7,459 bases of DNA, taken from NCBI GenBank assembly GCA_007133145.1, contig SLNF01000066.1:1-7459 (forward strand), given 5' to 3'. Positions 6,774-7,459 of the stretch are shown one piece after another. Both the position numbers and the translations under genes were made by a program. Position 1 is the first letter of the stretch. Each line of letters begins with the position of its first letter. The notes beneath the pieces were generated by a model. The model searched no databases. It saw only the letters and a program-made list of their open reading frames with translations, and was not told where the DNA came from. The DNA comes from Nitriliruptorales bacterium (GTDB taxonomy: Bacteria; Actinomycetota; Nitriliruptoria; Euzebyales; Egibacteraceae).

Positions 6774-7459
6774 TCAGTGACGGGCGCCGGTGAGCTCGGC
6801 GATGGCGCGCTCGAGCGACGAGGCTACCGCCTGCACCGCCCCGAGCGTTCGCGGGTAGTCCATGCGGCGCGGGCCGAGCACGCCGACCGAGCCGGCGGCC
6901 TCGGAGGCCTCGTAGCGCGCGGCCACGAGCGAGCAGATCGCGAGCTCGGGCGGGGTGAGCTCGCGGCCGATGCGCACCGCCGGATCCCCGCCGTCGAGGG
7001 TGTCCTGGAGCATCTGGCTGAGCACGACGTGCTCCTCGAGGGCGGCGTAGACGTGTTGGACGTCCTCGAGGCGCTCGAAAGAGCCCGACCCGGCGATGTT
7101 CGCCGTGCCGCCGACGAAGAGGTGCTCGACCGCCGACGGCGACGGCGCGAGGTTGTGGCGGATCGCCTCGGCGACGGCCTCGAGCAGGTCGGCGAGCTCG
7201 CGGGGTGCGCCGGCGGCGACGCCGGCGACGACGTCGGCGGCCTGGGACAAGCGCACCCCGGCGACGGCGTCGTTGACGGCGTGGCGGGTGCGCTGGACGT
7301 CGTGCTCGGCGACGCTCGTCGGCACCTCGAGCATGCGCTTCTCGACGCGGCCGGTGTCGGCGATGAGCACCGCGAGCACCGCGGTCGGCCCGAGCTGGAC
7401 GAGCTCGACGTGCTTGAGCCGGCTGCGGTCGAGGCGCGGCGCGGCGACGAGCGCGGCGA
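6774..7459 (-). CDS. hrcA: Heat-inducible transcription repressor HrcA, C-terminal part, cut by window edge
   Basis: The 227 residues visible are the C-terminal two thirds of HrcA, the repressor that binds CIRCE operators upstream of groES/groEL and often its own operon, and which depends on GroEL for folding. The winged-helix DNA-binding N-terminus and the start codon lie beyond base 7459. The frame runs open from the edge as LDRSRLKHVELVQLGPT, then LIADTGRVEKR, which matches the ligand-binding-like (GAF-like) domain of the family. Further signatures are FVGGTANIAG and, near the C-terminus, GVLGPRRMDYPRTLGAVQAVASSLERAI. It ends in TGA at 6776-6774, 27 bases before dnaJ. In-frame GTG codons near 7379 are internal, not starts. 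No CIRCE repeat is seen within the window; one would be expected upstream of hrcA or groE. Confidence 0.95.
   Translation of the reverse strand, partial: AALVAAPRLDRSRLKHVELVQLGPTAVLAVLIADTGRVEKRMLEVPTSVAEHDVQRTRHAVNDAVAGVRLSQAADVVAGVAAGAPRELADLLEAVAEAIRHNLAPSPSAVEHLFVGGTANIAGSGSFERLEDVQHVYAALEEHVVLSQMLQDTLDGGDPAVRIGRELTPPELAICSLVAARYEASEAAGSVGVLGPRRMDYPRTLGAVQAVASSLERAIAELTGARH

Overview
The window is very GC-rich and gene-dense. Every gene I can support lies on the minus strand, so transcription runs from base 7459 toward base 1. Gene content and order (hrcA, a second-type dnaJ, rsmE, HIT, phoH, ybeY, CNNM/CBS protein) are those of the conserved heat-shock and RNA-maturation cluster of Actinomycetota. 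The protein sequences look actinobacterial, perhaps Micrococcales, but the family is a low-confidence guess. I see no rRNA, tRNA, mobile element, CRISPR array, prophage or foreign-looking segment.

In transcription order: the C-terminal two thirds of hrcA (7459-6774, N-terminus outside the window); dnaJ (6746-5616, GTG start); rsmE (5619-4876); a complete S9A prolyl oligopeptidase (4845-2764); a 55-residue cysteine-containing protein of unknown function (2767-2600); a HIT-family nucleotide-binding protein (2593-2192); a 90-base spacer; phoH (2101-1115, TTG start); ybeY (1074-592); and the first 198 residues of a CNNM/CBS-domain membrane protein (595-1, running off the left edge).

The genes are tightly packed. 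Three junctions are 4-base start/stop overlaps (dnaJ/rsmE, peptidase/small protein, ybeY/CNNM), and other gaps are 6 to 40 bases. The only larger spacer is the 90 bases before phoH. It holds a plausible -10 box and a 10-codon ORF whose stop overlaps the phoH start, so a second promoter there is possible. No convincing intrinsic terminator was seen, and the window may be one long operon or two overlapping transcription units.

Functionally, HrcA represses class I heat-shock genes and DnaJ is a Hsp70 co-chaperone. RsmE methylates 16S rRNA, PhoH (YbeZ-like ATPase) and YbeY act in rRNA maturation and quality control, and the CNNM/CBS protein is probably a membrane divalent-cation transporter or regulator. 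The prolyl oligopeptidase, the small Cys protein and the HIT protein sit between the two halves. This is mainly a housekeeping region. The less ordinary points are the small Cys protein, the phoH leader and the peptidase's position.
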